Notes: generated from the sequence alone by a model not told the origin. A DNA stretch of 64,000 bases from Candidatus Obscuribacter sp. (GCA_016712465.1 JADJQZ010000001.1:4030001-4094000), one strand, 5' to 3'; counted from the stretch's first letter, positions 43,839 to 54,400 are shown. Translations and numbers: made by a program.

Positions 43839-45479
43839 CTAATAAGAAGTAGCCCACTCCATGGGTTCGTTCAAAGTCAGGTTATCCGGCAGGGGCGGCG
43901 ACTGATAGATGCGCTTGAGCGTGTTTATGTCTCTGGTACTGATTGGCGCAATTTTCAGATTTACCACGGGCGCTTGAGCACGCGCACCGGCTGGCGGTGC
44001 GGTCTTGCTCGGCGCTTTACCGGCGGTGCTTTCAGCCTGATACATGATATCGCTATTCTTATCGCTCTTCCCGAGCAAGCCAAGCACATGCCCCATTTCC
44101 CGCATAAATACGGGCGACAAAGAGCGCTCCGGAATCTCGGGCGGGTAAAAACTGGGGCGCAGCAAATAGACCCAGGTGCGCATCTGACCGTCTTTAATAC
44201 CGAAGCGAGTCACACCAAGAAGCCCTTTGGGCAAGGTATTTACCCAGATTATTTCAGCATTGGCATCTTCCTTGGGCAGGGCAATTTTGACCGGCACATA
44301 TTGCCCCCAGCGCGCTATCACCGCTTCTATGGAACGGTTCCAGCTATCGGGAGACCCCTGGGGTACGCGCACGCGCACCGGAAACTTACGCCACTGGGCA
44401 TAACTGATGCCGCCGCCCGCACCAGGAAACTTACGAATGGCAGGCAGGTAATCACCCACCACGGGATCATAAGGCAAACCGGCTATTACCATGGAGGCAT
44501 CTAAACTGAAGCCGCCCCCTGCCTGGGGCGCTCCAGGCGGAAAGCCCATTTGATTTCCCGGCGGATTTCCTTGAGGATTTCCCGGCGGAAAGGGGGCAAA
44601 ATTGGCAGACGGTCTTTGCACCGGCGGTGGTATCTGATTTTGATAGCTGACCGGTGGCTGCCCGTAGTTTTGATACTGTGAATTATTGCCGCCCTGATTT
44701 TGAGGAGGGAAATTGCCCTGAGGAAAATTTCCCTGCGGAGAACCAGGTTGCTGGTAGCCGCTGGGTGGATAACTGGGTCTCTGGTTCGGGGGCTGAAAGT
44801 TGCCCTGGTTACCCTGGCTGCCCTGATTATATGGCTGGGGCTCACGGTAAGGGGGAGGAGAATTCACAGGCGGACGGTATTGCCCCTGATTCATACCGCC
44901 TCCGCCCTGGGGCGGCAATTGTTGAGGCGGGAAACCCTGCACCGGTGGCGGTGGCGGCATCGGTCTGCCGGCTCCAGCCCCGAAAGCGCTACCGCCCAAT
45001 AACTTCGTTTCGAGGCGACCCAAACGTTCAGCCAGAGAACCAGTCTTGGCAGAACCAAAGACCTCTTTCTCCAGGTGATCAAGACGGTCTACCACCTCGT
45101 GTTCATTGTAGGTGGTACCAAAGGCTTTCTGTTCAAGCCCGGCGATACGCAGTTCATCCTGAGGAGAGGCATCTTCCTGGGGCGTTTCCATGCTGAGACC
45201 GGAGCCGCCAAAACCGGCTTTGTCCCCTCGACCAAGAGGTTGCCCCTGGATATTGGAATTGAAGGGGTTGGCACCGCCAGTAGAGCCAGGCGCCGGTTCG
45301 GCAGCCGGGGGCGTATCCAGTTGAGCGGCGCTGGGGTCTATGGGCTTGAGCACGGCATCGGTGGTGGGCGAGGCAGCAAAAGCCGGCACAGTCAACGTAA
45401 GAGAAAGAGCCAGGACAACCCGCCCTTCCCAACCTGAAAAAATTCGTAAGGCTAAATCTGTAAGTACGTCAGTCAGCAA
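43839..45479 (-). CDS. Secreted matrixin-like protein, metal-site residues lost
   Basis: 546 residues from TTG 45479, which overlaps the upstream stop by a few bases. A signal peptide (VVLALSLTLTVPAFAASP) is followed by a Pro/Gly/Gln/Asn-rich stretch (about 190-315; low complexity, repeated QGNFPQGNFPPQ). Before that are related phrases ELRIAGLEQKAFG, RLDHLEKEVFG and RLGRLETKLLG, which look like a short degenerate repeat. The last ~200 residues form a matrixin-like fold ending in REMGHVLGLLGKSDKNSDIMY, but the HExxHxxGxxH zinc site reads R460-E-M-G-H464 and then LLG where the third His should be. So it is probably catalytically dead. Confidence 0.78.
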   Translation of the reverse strand: MLTDVLTDLALRIFSGWEGRVVLALSLTLTVPAFAASPTTDAVLKPIDPSAAQLDTPPAAEPAPGSTGGANPFNSNIQGQPLGRGDKAGFGGSGLSMETPQEDASPQDELRIAGLEQKAFGTTYNEHEVVDRLDHLEKEVFGSAKTGSLAERLGRLETKLLGGSAFGAGAGRPMPPPPPVQGFPPQQLPPQGGGGMNQGQYRPPVNSPPPYREPQPYNQGSQGNQGNFQPPNQRPSYPPSGYQQPGSPQGNFPQGNFPPQNQGGNNSQYQNYGQPPVSYQNQIPPPVQRPSANFAPFPPGNPQGNPPGNQMGFPPGAPQAGGGFSLDASMVIAGLPYDPVVGDYLPAIRKFPGAGGGISYAQWRKFPVRVRVPQGSPDSWNRSIEAVIARWGQYVPVKIALPKEDANAEIIWVNTLPKGLLGVTRFGIKDGQMRTWVYLLRPSFYPPEIPERSLSPVFMREMGHVLGLLGKSDKNSDIMYQAESTAGKAPSKTAPPAGARAQAPVVNLKIAPISTRDINTLKRIYQSPPLPDNLTLNEPMEWATSY

Positions 45480-46744
45480 GTCAGCAAATCCTCGGGTAAC
45501 GCCTTGCCGGCCCGAAGTGATGCCTGCAGGTCTAAAATTGGTTCCACAAGAACGGCGGAGAGATGCTGCTCGGGATGATAGAGAATCTCAGTCAGAATCT
45601 GACAGATAGCCGGGTCCATATCGTTCAAGATCTTGCGGCTTTCCGGCACGGAAAAGGCCGCCACTGCTTCCGCCCAATACTCTTCCTTGCTGGTGGCAGA
45701 ATAACCGGAAATAAAAAGTCGACTCATGACGTTTTCCGGTCGCAAAAGTTCGGAGCGCCCCTCGTAGCCGTTGGGGGCCGGATTGGTGCGGCGGCTTCTG
45801 GTCAGCCGTCCCTGATAAAGATCAGCAATGCGGTCCTGGGAAGCCTGGGAAAGACAGAACTGCAACTGGTGACCGAATTCATGGGAAACCACCAGGTTGA
45901 CTCGCACTTCCACATGGGGCGGGAAAGGAGAAGAGACGCTGGCCAGAGCACCGAAGCGCTTGAAGAGATCGATATCGCGATCGAATTCAGCGGCATCCAG
46001 ATCGACCATACCGGTGCGAACCCGCGTGACACCGGCGGCACCATGCTTGACATTACCCATGGCACAGTTGCCTTCGCTCTTGCGCACTACCTGCAAAAGA
46101 CCACTCTTGGCCCAGATACCCAGACTATCGAGGACGTATTTTTTCTGCTGCACGCCCAGTTTATCGAAGTCTTGAAAATACCTGATGATCTCATTTTCAA
46201 AATAAGGTTTGTCGCGCCGATAGAGCGGCTTGAGAAAGTCTTTCTTGATGGCCTTACCGGCGGAAGTGGCACCGTCAAAATAGAAGGAAAGCATATTATT
46301 TTCGTCGACGCGCCGAAAGGGCGTGCGGGTGTAATGGTCGCGCACCGCCAGATTGAGGTTATCGTCCATAATGCCGACCAGTTCATGTTCGGCAGTGGAG
46401 ACGCGCCCATTTATGACCAGGTACTGAATCTCGTTATAGTAAAGATCGCCGGTGGGACCGCCTTCCTGGGTGAGGGGCAGAACCAACTCTAAACCCCGCG
46501 AATCGATGCCGCGAAAGACGCAGGCTTCCAGGTCATCGATGACGCGCAGTTCCTGCGAATCTTTCTGGCTGGCGCCCATTATTTTCAAATGCCCGTCTTC
46601 GTAGAGAAAGCCCACCACCGTGTCGGACATCAAGATATTGCCGAAGTCGACAACAAGCGTATTGCCGCCTAACTCTAGAAAGCCGCTGGGACCGAAGCTT
46701 TCATCTTTATCGCCAAATTTTCCGACTATCGTCTCAGCCTGCAA
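45473..46744 (-). CDS. Predicted zinc metallopeptidase with intact HEFGH
   Basis: 423 residues from TTG 46744, with GGGAG at 7 nt. No export signal is seen. The zinc motif HEFGH is at H288-H292 (LVVSHEFGHQLQF) and the downstream E359 in EEYWAEAVAAF is well placed as third ligand, a gluzincin-like plan. The N-terminal ~200 residues are mixed and I do not recognise them. It ends exactly where the next gene begins (short overlap), so an active and an apparently inactive metallopeptidase-like protein are made together. Confidence 0.7.
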   Translation of the reverse strand: MQAETIVGKFGDKDESFGPSGFLELGGNTLVVDFGNILMSDTVVGFLYEDGHLKIMGASQKDSQELRVIDDLEACVFRGIDSRGLELVLPLTQEGGPTGDLYYNEIQYLVINGRVSTAEHELVGIMDDNLNLAVRDHYTRTPFRRVDENNMLSFYFDGATSAGKAIKKDFLKPLYRRDKPYFENEIIRYFQDFDKLGVQQKKYVLDSLGIWAKSGLLQVVRKSEGNCAMGNVKHGAAGVTRVRTGMVDLDAAEFDRDIDLFKRFGALASVSSPFPPHVEVRVNLVVSHEFGHQLQFCLSQASQDRIADLYQGRLTRSRRTNPAPNGYEGRSELLRPENVMSRLFISGYSATSKEEYWAEAVAAFSVPESRKILNDMDPAICQILTEILYHPEQHLSAVLVEPILDLQASLRAGKALPEDLLTC

Positions 46745-46849
46745 AGAAAATCTCCCGCGCTATTTCTTCAGCTTGCTACCTTGAGCTATTTAACCGAGGC
46801 TTCCTGCTTCTACTTTACGCCCTTTGCGACCCATTTAGCTGCCTATAAA

Positions 46850-46885
46850 TATAGCCGGCCGCCAACTTCTAAGCGACCGGCTATA
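46850..46885 (-). terminator. Probable terminator of the transaldolase gene
   Basis: TATAGCCGG and CCGGCTATA arms 18 nt apart, AT-rich ends, 28 bp after the minus-strand stop at 46913. The minus strand continues with TTTATAG. Confidence 0.45.
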
Positions 46886-46912
46886 AACTAAGGGCGTTAA
46901 TGAAGTGGAGAC

Positions 46913-47584
46913 TTACTTAGCGGCCAGAACGGCGCCAACGGAGTCTTTCGCTTTGTTCCAATCAGCCAGGAAGGACTCAACCCCTTTATCGGTGAGGGGG
47001 TGGGAAACCAACTGTTTGAAGATCTTGTAGGGCATGGTAGCGATGTCGGCGCCGGCAAGTGCTGCCTGGGTCACATGCACGGGATTTCTGATGCTGGCAG
47101 CCAACACTTTGGTTTCCAGGTCATGGATGGCGAACATCTGGGCGATTTCACTTATGAGGGCGGAGCCATCCTGGTTAATGTCGTCGAGCCGACCCACGAA
47201 GGGGCTGACAAAGTAGGCACCGGCGCGGGCGGCCAGCAAAGCCTGGTTGGTGGAGAAGCAGAGGGTGACGTTCACCTTGATGCCGTCCTTAGCGAGAGCA
47301 CTGGTGGCCTGCAGACCGGCCGGGGTGAGGGGGCATTTAACAATGACGTTGGGAGCCCACTTGGCAATCTCGCGACCTTCCTTAATCATGCCTTCCGGGT
47401 CAGTGGCCACAACTTCGGCACTGACCGGTCCGGGTACTATCTGGCAAATGTCCTGCACTAGCTTCTTGAAATCCTGCTTTTCTTTACTGACCAGGGAGGG
47501 ATTGGTAGTAATCCCGTCAAGTACGCCCCAGGCGGCAATTTCACGAATTTCGTCAAGATTGGCGGTATCTAAAAATAAAAGCAC
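46913..47584 (-). CDS. Transaldolase / fructose-6-phosphate aldolase (TalC-like)
   Basis: 223 residues, the short Tal/FSA subfamily. MLLFLDTANLDEIREIAAWG, ITTNPSLVSKE, the Schiff-base lysine K83 in NVIVKCPLT, and FVSPFVGRLDDI. Short members act either as transaldolase of the pentose phosphate pathway or as FSA; sequence alone does not decide. GTG start with AGAGGA upstream. Confidence 0.93.
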   Translation of the reverse strand: MLLFLDTANLDEIREIAAWGVLDGITTNPSLVSKEKQDFKKLVQDICQIVPGPVSAEVVATDPEGMIKEGREIAKWAPNVIVKCPLTPAGLQATSALAKDGIKVNVTLCFSTNQALLAARAGAYFVSPFVGRLDDINQDGSALISEIAQMFAIHDLETKVLAASIRNPVHVTQAALAGADIATMPYKIFKQLVSHPLTDKGVESFLADWNKAKDSVGAVLAAK

Positions 47585-47902
47585 GTTTAATCCTCTTTGG
47601 TCCCTGGCTCAGTAGCGCCAGTTACTGCAACAACTTGCCGTCAGTATAAAACCTGGAGGCTGAATGGTGGATTTCCATAATCAAATATAGATATATTGCG
47701 CGATGTCTTGGCATCCAGATTAAGAATGTCGTATCATGCCCTCTCCTCTGGCATAATCATGGCTTGTCCGCCGGCGCTCTATAGAGGAAGAAATCTTCAG
47801 GGGATCTAAATTAAAGCGATCAGGATTTTTACATCCATTTTTCATCGAAAGTATCGAAGCTAACCATAAAGTGGATATGAAACCAGCCGGACGCGGCACA
47901 AA
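47585..47902. other. Intergenic region, divergent
   Basis: A 318-bp spacer between the minus-strand transaldolase and the plus-strand LCP gene. It must hold promoters in both directions. The minus strand has TATACT at 47643-47648 but no good -35. I see no coding frame or RNA gene. Confidence 0.4.
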
Positions 47903-49432
47903 ATGTCTAGCATGAACAAGAACAACTACAGTCGCGATTTGCAGAGTAGCCGCACCCCGCCCGTTTGGCAAATGGTGCTGGCCACGGTCCTTGGCGTGGG
48001 CATCGGTCTTGGCGCCATGCAGGGCTTGCATTATCTGGGCTTCGGTCCCAAGAAAGCGGTGCAGCGGGTGGCAAGCGGCAAATTAGCCGAGAAACCTAAA
48101 CCACAATCGCCCCTGGATATGGTCAATGTCTGGCCGCGACTGGAAAGCCGCATGAATGTGCTCCTTTTGGGAGTAGACAGCAACGGTAGAGACACAGAAA
48201 GATTCACCGGTTGCCGTTCCGACACCATAATTTTAGCCAGCCTCGACCCGGAGACCAAGAAAGTAGCCCTGGTGTCCATCCCCAGAGACAGCCGGGTGCG
48301 CATCGCCGATGCCCGCCACAGCGTTGAAAAAATCAACGCCGCCCATGCCCTCGGCGGTCCCGAGTTAACTGTCAAGACAGTCAGCGAAGACTTCGGCGTG
48401 CCCATCGACCACTACATGGTGATAGACACCCATGGTCTGAAGAAATTGTTCGAGACCCTGGGACCGGTAGAAGTGCTGGTAGAAAAACCCATGCATTACA
48501 AAGACCGGGCCGGTCGTCTCAATATTGCCCTGGAGCCTGGTATAAACAAGCTTGATGCCACCAGACTGGAAGAATATGTGCGCTTTCGCCACGATCCCAG
48601 AGGCGACATCGGTCGCATTGAAAGACAACAGTGGTTCCTACGCCAGGTGAAAAAGAAGCTGGAAGAGCCGCAGGTGCTTTTGAAATTGCCGGAGCTTTGC
48701 AAACTGGCCAGTGAATATGTCAGAACCGACCTTGAACCGGCCGACATGCTGCGCTTAGCCGGCTTCTGCAAAGACCTGAAAACAAACCAGATTCAAACGG
48801 CGACACTGCCGGGCGAACCCACCACCATCAATGGCGGCAGTTACTGGGTACCGAGCCCAGACACCGCCGCACTGGTCTTACACCGCCTGGCCGGCGCACC
48901 GCTTTCGGTTTCCGTCATTGCCACCAATACCGGTGCCAATATCCATGCCGTGCATAACAGCGACATCACAGAAGAAAACACAGTAACGGTTGCATCCTAT
49001 TCAAATGACCTGGTCAACTCCGAATGTGCCCAGGCCTCTTCCAGCAAACCTTTATCAGTGATAATCCGCTATCCGCGCGGTCATGAAGATACAGCCAAGA
49101 ATCTGGAAGCGAAACTGAACGAACAGGGTTATAACGTGCGCTGGCGCCAGCGAGCCGAGCTTTCCGAATGCCAGCACGAACTGGTCATCCAGACTTCTTT
49201 CAGAGCCGATGACGAATTGACTGAGAAGCTCAAGAAATCGGTCAATGAACTGGAAACATACCCCGTCAATGTTTCACCGGAAAGCCGCGCCTCATCAGAC
49301 TTTGTGGTGGTGGTGACACCTGATACGAAAATTGCCGCTCCGCCGCCCAAAGAAGAAAACCTGGAAGCCCAGAAGGATACAGGTAACAAGGACAGCAAAG
49401 CCAGTTCACCACTTGGCGCTAACGGAGCCTGA
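47903..49432 (+). CDS. LytR-CpsA-Psr (LCP) family wall glycopolymer ligase with LytR_C domain
   Basis: 509 residues. One N-terminal membrane segment (WQMVLATVLGVGIGLGAMQGL) and then the LCP domain: NVLLLGVDSNGRDTERFTG, RSDTIILASLDPETKK, VSIPRDSRVRI, KINAAHALGG, and the arginine cluster FRHDPRGDIGRIERQQ. LCP enzymes attach lipid-carried glycopolymers to peptidoglycan. After residue ~380 a LytR_C-like domain (SVIIRYPRGHEDTAKNLEAK) and a charged tail follow. The next gene starts 9 bp later, so they form one operon. ATG 47903 has only a weak SD. Confidence 0.9.
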   Translation: MSSMNKNNYSRDLQSSRTPPVWQMVLATVLGVGIGLGAMQGLHYLGFGPKKAVQRVASGKLAEKPKPQSPLDMVNVWPRLESRMNVLLLGVDSNGRDTERFTGCRSDTIILASLDPETKKVALVSIPRDSRVRIADARHSVEKINAAHALGGPELTVKTVSEDFGVPIDHYMVIDTHGLKKLFETLGPVEVLVEKPMHYKDRAGRLNIALEPGINKLDATRLEEYVRFRHDPRGDIGRIERQQWFLRQVKKKLEEPQVLLKLPELCKLASEYVRTDLEPADMLRLAGFCKDLKTNQIQTATLPGEPTTINGGSYWVPSPDTAALVLHRLAGAPLSVSVIATNTGANIHAVHNSDITEENTVTVASYSNDLVNSECAQASSSKPLSVIIRYPRGHEDTAKNLEAKLNEQGYNVRWRQRAELSECQHELVIQTSFRADDELTEKLKKSVNELETYPVNVSPESRASSDFVVVVTPDTKIAAPPPKEENLEAQKDTGNKDSKASSPLGANGA

Positions 49433-49441
49433 GTTTTTATA

Positions 49442-50839
49442 GTGCGCAAACTTACCCGGGCAGCCAAGATTCTTGCCTTGTGCCTGCTCTTCTTCGTGCC
49501 GGTCACAGTTGCAGCCGTTGCTGAGGATGAAGGCAGAGGTCCTTTTTACGGAGTAGCAAGCCCGGCAGCCTGGCAGGACCGCGTCAAGAAGGCAAAGACC
49601 TTACATGACCAGAATGACTTGAAAGCAGCCGACCAAGAATTAAACAGTGCCCTTTCCCTGGTAGGAAGCAGCGAACCAAAGCTTCTGGCCCAGACTTACT
49701 GGCTACTAATGACGAACTACCGCGACAAAGAGGATTTCAAAAAAAGTGATCCTTATCTGGCCAAATATATTGAAACTCTCAAGAAAATTGCCCAGAGCGA
49801 CTGCCGCTACGCACCGGCCTGGCAGTGGGAAATGGGCAATGATCTGCTTGAGAAAAAGCGATATCAGGAAGCTCTGAGGCTTCTGGAGCCTTCCATCCCA
49901 CAACTCGAGAGATTTTACAGCCCGGATCACCCACTCATGGAAAACCTCTTCAGGAAAGCTCTGGCAGATAGTTATAAAGGTGCCGGAAATAGTTTCGAGG
50001 CCAAGAAAGTTGAAAGCACCGTTGCAGGGGCTACCAGACGCTTTATGAATACAGTCAGCACCTTGATCAAGCAGCAGTGGCATCCGCCCCAGTCAAATTC
50101 CACTAGAATCACAGTGGCTAACTTCAAGATAAGTCAACAAGGCCGACTAAAAGACTGCCGCATTGAAACCAGTAGCGGTGACACGCACATGGACAGAGCC
50201 GCTCTCAGCGCCCTTGATCACGTGACCCTGCCCCTCACAAGCCAGCTGGACTTCTATAGCGACGAAGTAGCCATTGAATTCTCCTTCACCTACAATGTCC
50301 ATAACGGCAAAACAACGCTCGCGCTGCAGGCAGCGCCGCCTTCGATGACACCACCAAAGGTGGCACTGGCCACGTACGGACGGAGCGCTTCCGGTACTAC
50401 TATTGATACCAGCAAAAGGGAAGAGCTCATCAAACAATTGGAACTGGATTTGCAAAAGACGGCTAAATTGAAGGGAAGAGCCGCCAATCGAACCATAGAA
50501 GATCTGCTAAATCTGACAGAGCAGCGCTTAAATCTGGGTCAAATGGCAAAAGCGCAAGCCACCTTAGAAGAATATTTAACAAGTCCGGAGATAGCCACTA
50601 CTGATAGTGCCGCACAGGCGGCGGTGAAAGGAGAAATGGGTTGCCTCTTGCTCAAAGAACTGAAGCTTGATGAGGCAAGTAAACTTATGAACGAAGCCAT
50701 TAGCTCGGAGGGTTTTGAGAAAATTGAGTCGAAGGAAATTCGACGCCGGTTGCTCAAAGCTTTTGGCGACTGCCTCTACAAGCAGGGGAAGGAAACAGAG
50801 GCTTGCGAAATTTATAAAAGAGTTGCCGCTCTAAAATGA
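49442..50839 (+). CDS. Exported protein with TPR-like helices and TonB C-terminal-like domain
   Basis: 465 residues from GTG 49442. A signal peptide (KILALCLLFFVPVTVAAVA) is followed by TPR-like helical repeats (about 40-190), then a TonB-C-like domain near 205-290: IKQQWHPPQSNSTRITVANF, GRLKDCRIETSSGD and VAIEFSFTYNVHNG. The sequence finishes with more TPR-like helices. TonB C-terminal domains contact outer-membrane receptors, but fused to TPRs without a TM-bound Pro-rich spacer the role here is unclear. Confidence 0.75.
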   Translation: MRKLTRAAKILALCLLFFVPVTVAAVAEDEGRGPFYGVASPAAWQDRVKKAKTLHDQNDLKAADQELNSALSLVGSSEPKLLAQTYWLLMTNYRDKEDFKKSDPYLAKYIETLKKIAQSDCRYAPAWQWEMGNDLLEKKRYQEALRLLEPSIPQLERFYSPDHPLMENLFRKALADSYKGAGNSFEAKKVESTVAGATRRFMNTVSTLIKQQWHPPQSNSTRITVANFKISQQGRLKDCRIETSSGDTHMDRAALSALDHVTLPLTSQLDFYSDEVAIEFSFTYNVHNGKTTLALQAAPPSMTPPKVALATYGRSASGTTIDTSKREELIKQLELDLQKTAKLKGRAANRTIEDLLNLTEQRLNLGQMAKAQATLEEYLTSPEIATTDSAAQAAVKGEMGCLLLKELKLDEASKLMNEAISSEGFEKIESKEIRRRLLKAFGDCLYKQGKETEACEIYKRVAALK

Positions 50840-50886
50840 ACGACAGTCACGCTAAAATGTAACTATCAGTCCGGTAGGAATTGAAC

Positions 50887-51375
50887 ATGCCCAATCTTCA
50901 ATCAGCACTCATGGCCCTGGCGCTGCTGGCGCTTCTTGCCCTGCCCTCACCTGCGCTGGCGGACGAGACCACAGATAGCGGCAAGGCTGCCCCGGCCGGT
51001 TCTCTCAGAGCCAGGTTTGGTAAAGCCATGGGGCGTTTCGAAGGTCCGCGCGACATGAATATTTTCCAGGTCGAGCCCTCCATGCTGAACGAACGCTACT
51101 ACACAAGCGGGGAAAGCGAACATCATCAATTTGTGGGCAATGTACTGCCGGCCGGCGCCCCAATCCCCGATAACGACGATACGATGCCGGTGAAGAAAGA
51201 CCGCAGCGGTGAGACACCGGCTGCCGGTGTCGGCACCCCAAACGCCGTCAAGCCGGGGACAGGTTTAATATTGCCCGCAGGTAAGGCCGCCCCTGGCGGC
51301 GCGCCGGCCCCCGCCAGTAAAACAGGCACCAGTACGGAGTCTCAGCCTCCGAGACCGGACACTCCCTCAAACTGA
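50887..51375 (+). CDS. Small exported Pro/Gly-rich protein
   Basis: 162 residues from ATG 50887 (AGGAA 6 nt before). Signal peptide (SALMALALLALLALPSPALA), then a short globular stretch (LRARFGKAMGRFEGPRDMN, MLNERYYTSGESEHHQFVGN) and a Pro/Ala/Gly/Thr-rich tail with no fixed repeat. No family recognised. It is the third gene of the LCP cluster. Confidence 0.6.
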   Translation: MPNLQSALMALALLALLALPSPALADETTDSGKAAPAGSLRARFGKAMGRFEGPRDMNIFQVEPSMLNERYYTSGESEHHQFVGNVLPAGAPIPDNDDTMPVKKDRSGETPAAGVGTPNAVKPGTGLILPAGKAAPGGAPAPASKTGTSTESQPPRPDTPSN

Positions 51376-51466
51376 GTAGAAGCGACTGAAAAAGTCCCGA
51401 GGCTGTCCAAGAACTGGGCTTTGCGGGTATATAGACATGTAACCCCTCGGGCCGGTATCTCCTATC

Positions 51467-54400
51467 GTGGCAACCGATGTAAAGCACCTCCCCAAAGACG
51501 GCGGCGACGATAAATCGCAGCCGGAGGCTGCCGTTGCCGCCAAGGTAGTGCAGGAATTCACGCCCAAAGACAATCACGAACAGAACCAGGCCGCTCAAAA
51601 GACTCGCAGTGATTCAAGCACAGCCGCCGTTTTACCTGCGGTAACCATCGAAGATGGCAAGACTAAAGAAAAACCGCAGGAAAAACCCGCCGAAAAGCCG
51701 TCTGAAAAACCTCTCGATCGCACCGCCCTGGAAAAAGATGCCGAAGCCCTCAGGCAAGCCACGGGTAACGACAACTACATTGCCCGCTGGGCCGACAAAG
51801 AGAAAATAATCGAACTCCTGAAGAGTCGCTCCACCGAAGAGCGCAAAGTAATCGACGAGATCTACAAGAAAAAATACGGCGTCAACCTCGAGCAAGAGAT
51901 GTCCTTCATGACCGGCTCTGATAAGACCCGCTTCTTGGGCGCCCTCAATAGAAAGGACGGCAACCAGGAAAGTCTAACCGCTGACCGCATCAATACGGCT
52001 CTGACAGAAAGGGGAGAGTGGACGGGTCGCTCCAATTCCATTATCGAAAAAGACCTGCGAGACTCCCTGCGCACGGCAAGCAGCGCCCAGGTAGCGGTTA
52101 TTGCCCGGGAGTTCGAAGAGAAGACCGGCAAACCCTTGAAAGAAGCCATCGAGGAAAACAAGCACCTGAAGCCGGAAACCAGGGAAGCCTTGCTCACTTA
52201 CCTGAAAGGCAACGACAAAAGAGAGCCCGGCGACTTTCAAAAGCTGAGCGACCTGGCACTCAAGTCGGGCGACTTGCAATTCTTCAAAGAGGTGATGAAA
52301 GACGGAAGCCCGGCCGAAAGGCTGCAGTTTCTAAATGCCGACGGCGACCGGCGCATGAAAGCTCAGTGGTCCGGCTCGGACCTCAGTCATGCCCGCGACT
52401 TTGCCCAGGCCGGCAAACTCTCGGTTGAGACACAGGTGAAGGAAAACACCGGCGTGCTCATGGACAACACCAAGGGCATCGAACTGGCACTCTCGTGCAT
52501 GACCGAAAGCGAGCGCAGCGACTATCGCATCGGGCGCCACCTGAAAGAGACTGCCAGGGGACAGGAGAGCACCTTGAGCGAGTCTGATCAAGAGAGGCTC
52601 AATAAGATGTCGCTGACTGAGCGCAATAGCGTCATGGAAAAGCACACCAGCTTGCGCTCAAGCCTGGAAGCAGCCGGCAACGACACGGAGCTTGCCCGTT
52701 GGGAATCGCAAATAAACAGAAGAGGTGGCTCCATAGCCTCCGAGCTGGATAAACACCGGGGTACTTTCTGGAACGACTCGGCCCAGGAAATCGGCACCAG
52801 CCTGGAGAACATGAGCAAGAAGCAATGGGAAGAAGCCAAGGCCGACCCGCAGGGTACCAGGCGAGAACTGGAGCTTATGCTGGAAAGCCTGAATAAGACA
52901 GGCGAAGAGAAAGAGAAGCTGCTCAAGGTATTCGACACAAAAATGAAAGCCGACAGCTTCGAGGCCACAGCCGACAGCGGCAAGGTTTCCGTGCTGGACC
53001 GCATGGAAGAGAAATGGCATTTCTACAGAAACGACCAGGGGGGCATGCTGGAGTCCATCGCCGCCATGTCCGCAGAAGACCGGCAGCGCTATCAGAAAGA
53101 CAGAGAGTTCAAGGAAGAACTGGACAGGAAGGTAGCGCGCTACATGAGCGGCGACACCAGGGAAGAAGCAGAGCGGCTTCTTAAGCAGGTAGAGAGCAAT
53201 CAAAAGCCGGAAGCTTCCATAGTAACCAAATTGACAGCCCATGCCGCAAATTTCAACACTGATGAAAACAAAGCGATCAGGGATATTCGCGATGCTTTCA
53301 ATCAGGATCCGACGCTGAGAGAACGCATAGTCAACCCCCAGAACGAAGCGGACAGAAAACTTGCCCAGACCTTTGAAAAGGCAGGCAGAGAAGCTCTCGG
53401 CAATGATATGTATGACGACTTCGTGGGAGATCTGCTCAAGAAGGGAGCCATCTCAAGCGAGAAGATGACCGCATTATCGAAGGGTTACTTTTCCGACGAC
53501 GAAGAATCTACTTACGAAGATATCGCCCGTTCTTCCAAAGAGAACCGAGACCGCCTTTTGAACGATGACGCATACAGGCAAGAGGTTCTCAGTCATCTGA
53601 ACGAAGACGAGAGAAAGATTGCTCTGGCAGCAGCCAGCCAGGGAGAATACCGACCGGAAGACAAAATTCGCGCCCTCTGCCTCGGCTATGGAGGCGGCAA
53701 AGATCTGGTGGAAATTCTCAAAGGCGTGCCGGAAGACAAACTGGCCGGCATGAAGGCCGACTATGCCACTAAATATGGCACCAGCTTCGAAGCCGACTTG
53801 ATGGACAAACTGGGTGGGCAAGACCTGGCTGAAGCCAGGAGAATCCTGGCCAAAGAAAAGTCGATGGTGGAACAGGTAGACCTGGCAAAGGACGAAGCCT
53901 ACAGCACAAGAAGCGGCTTTGGAGCCGGCTTTGCCGATGCTGTCAGCTCCACAGGCAAGCAAGCCGACGATGTCTTTGATTCCATGCTGCAAACCGCTGC
54001 CGATGCCAACCGCGCCGGCAAAACCACAAGTCCGCAAGAAATGAAACTGATGCTTGAGGACTTTTCCAAGGCCATAGACAATCACCGGGAAACCAAGAGC
54101 GCCGCAGCCGACTACACCGCCGATGCTGTCATTGCCGGTGGTGCCATAGCCAGCGTCATCGCCACAGGCGGCACCAACTTGCCTATCCTGGCAGCCGCTC
54201 TGGCCGCAGGCGGCGCCGCCACCAAGGTAGGCACAAAGACAGCGCTGATGGGCTCCGACTACGACTTCAGGCTGAGCACGGTAGCCAAAGATGCCACCAT
54301 CGGGGCCCTCACCGGCGCCACTTCGGTCTTCGGTCAAGCACAGTTGGCAGCCGTCTTCAAAGTAGGGCAGCAGGCGGCCACCAGCGCAGCTACAGCCACT

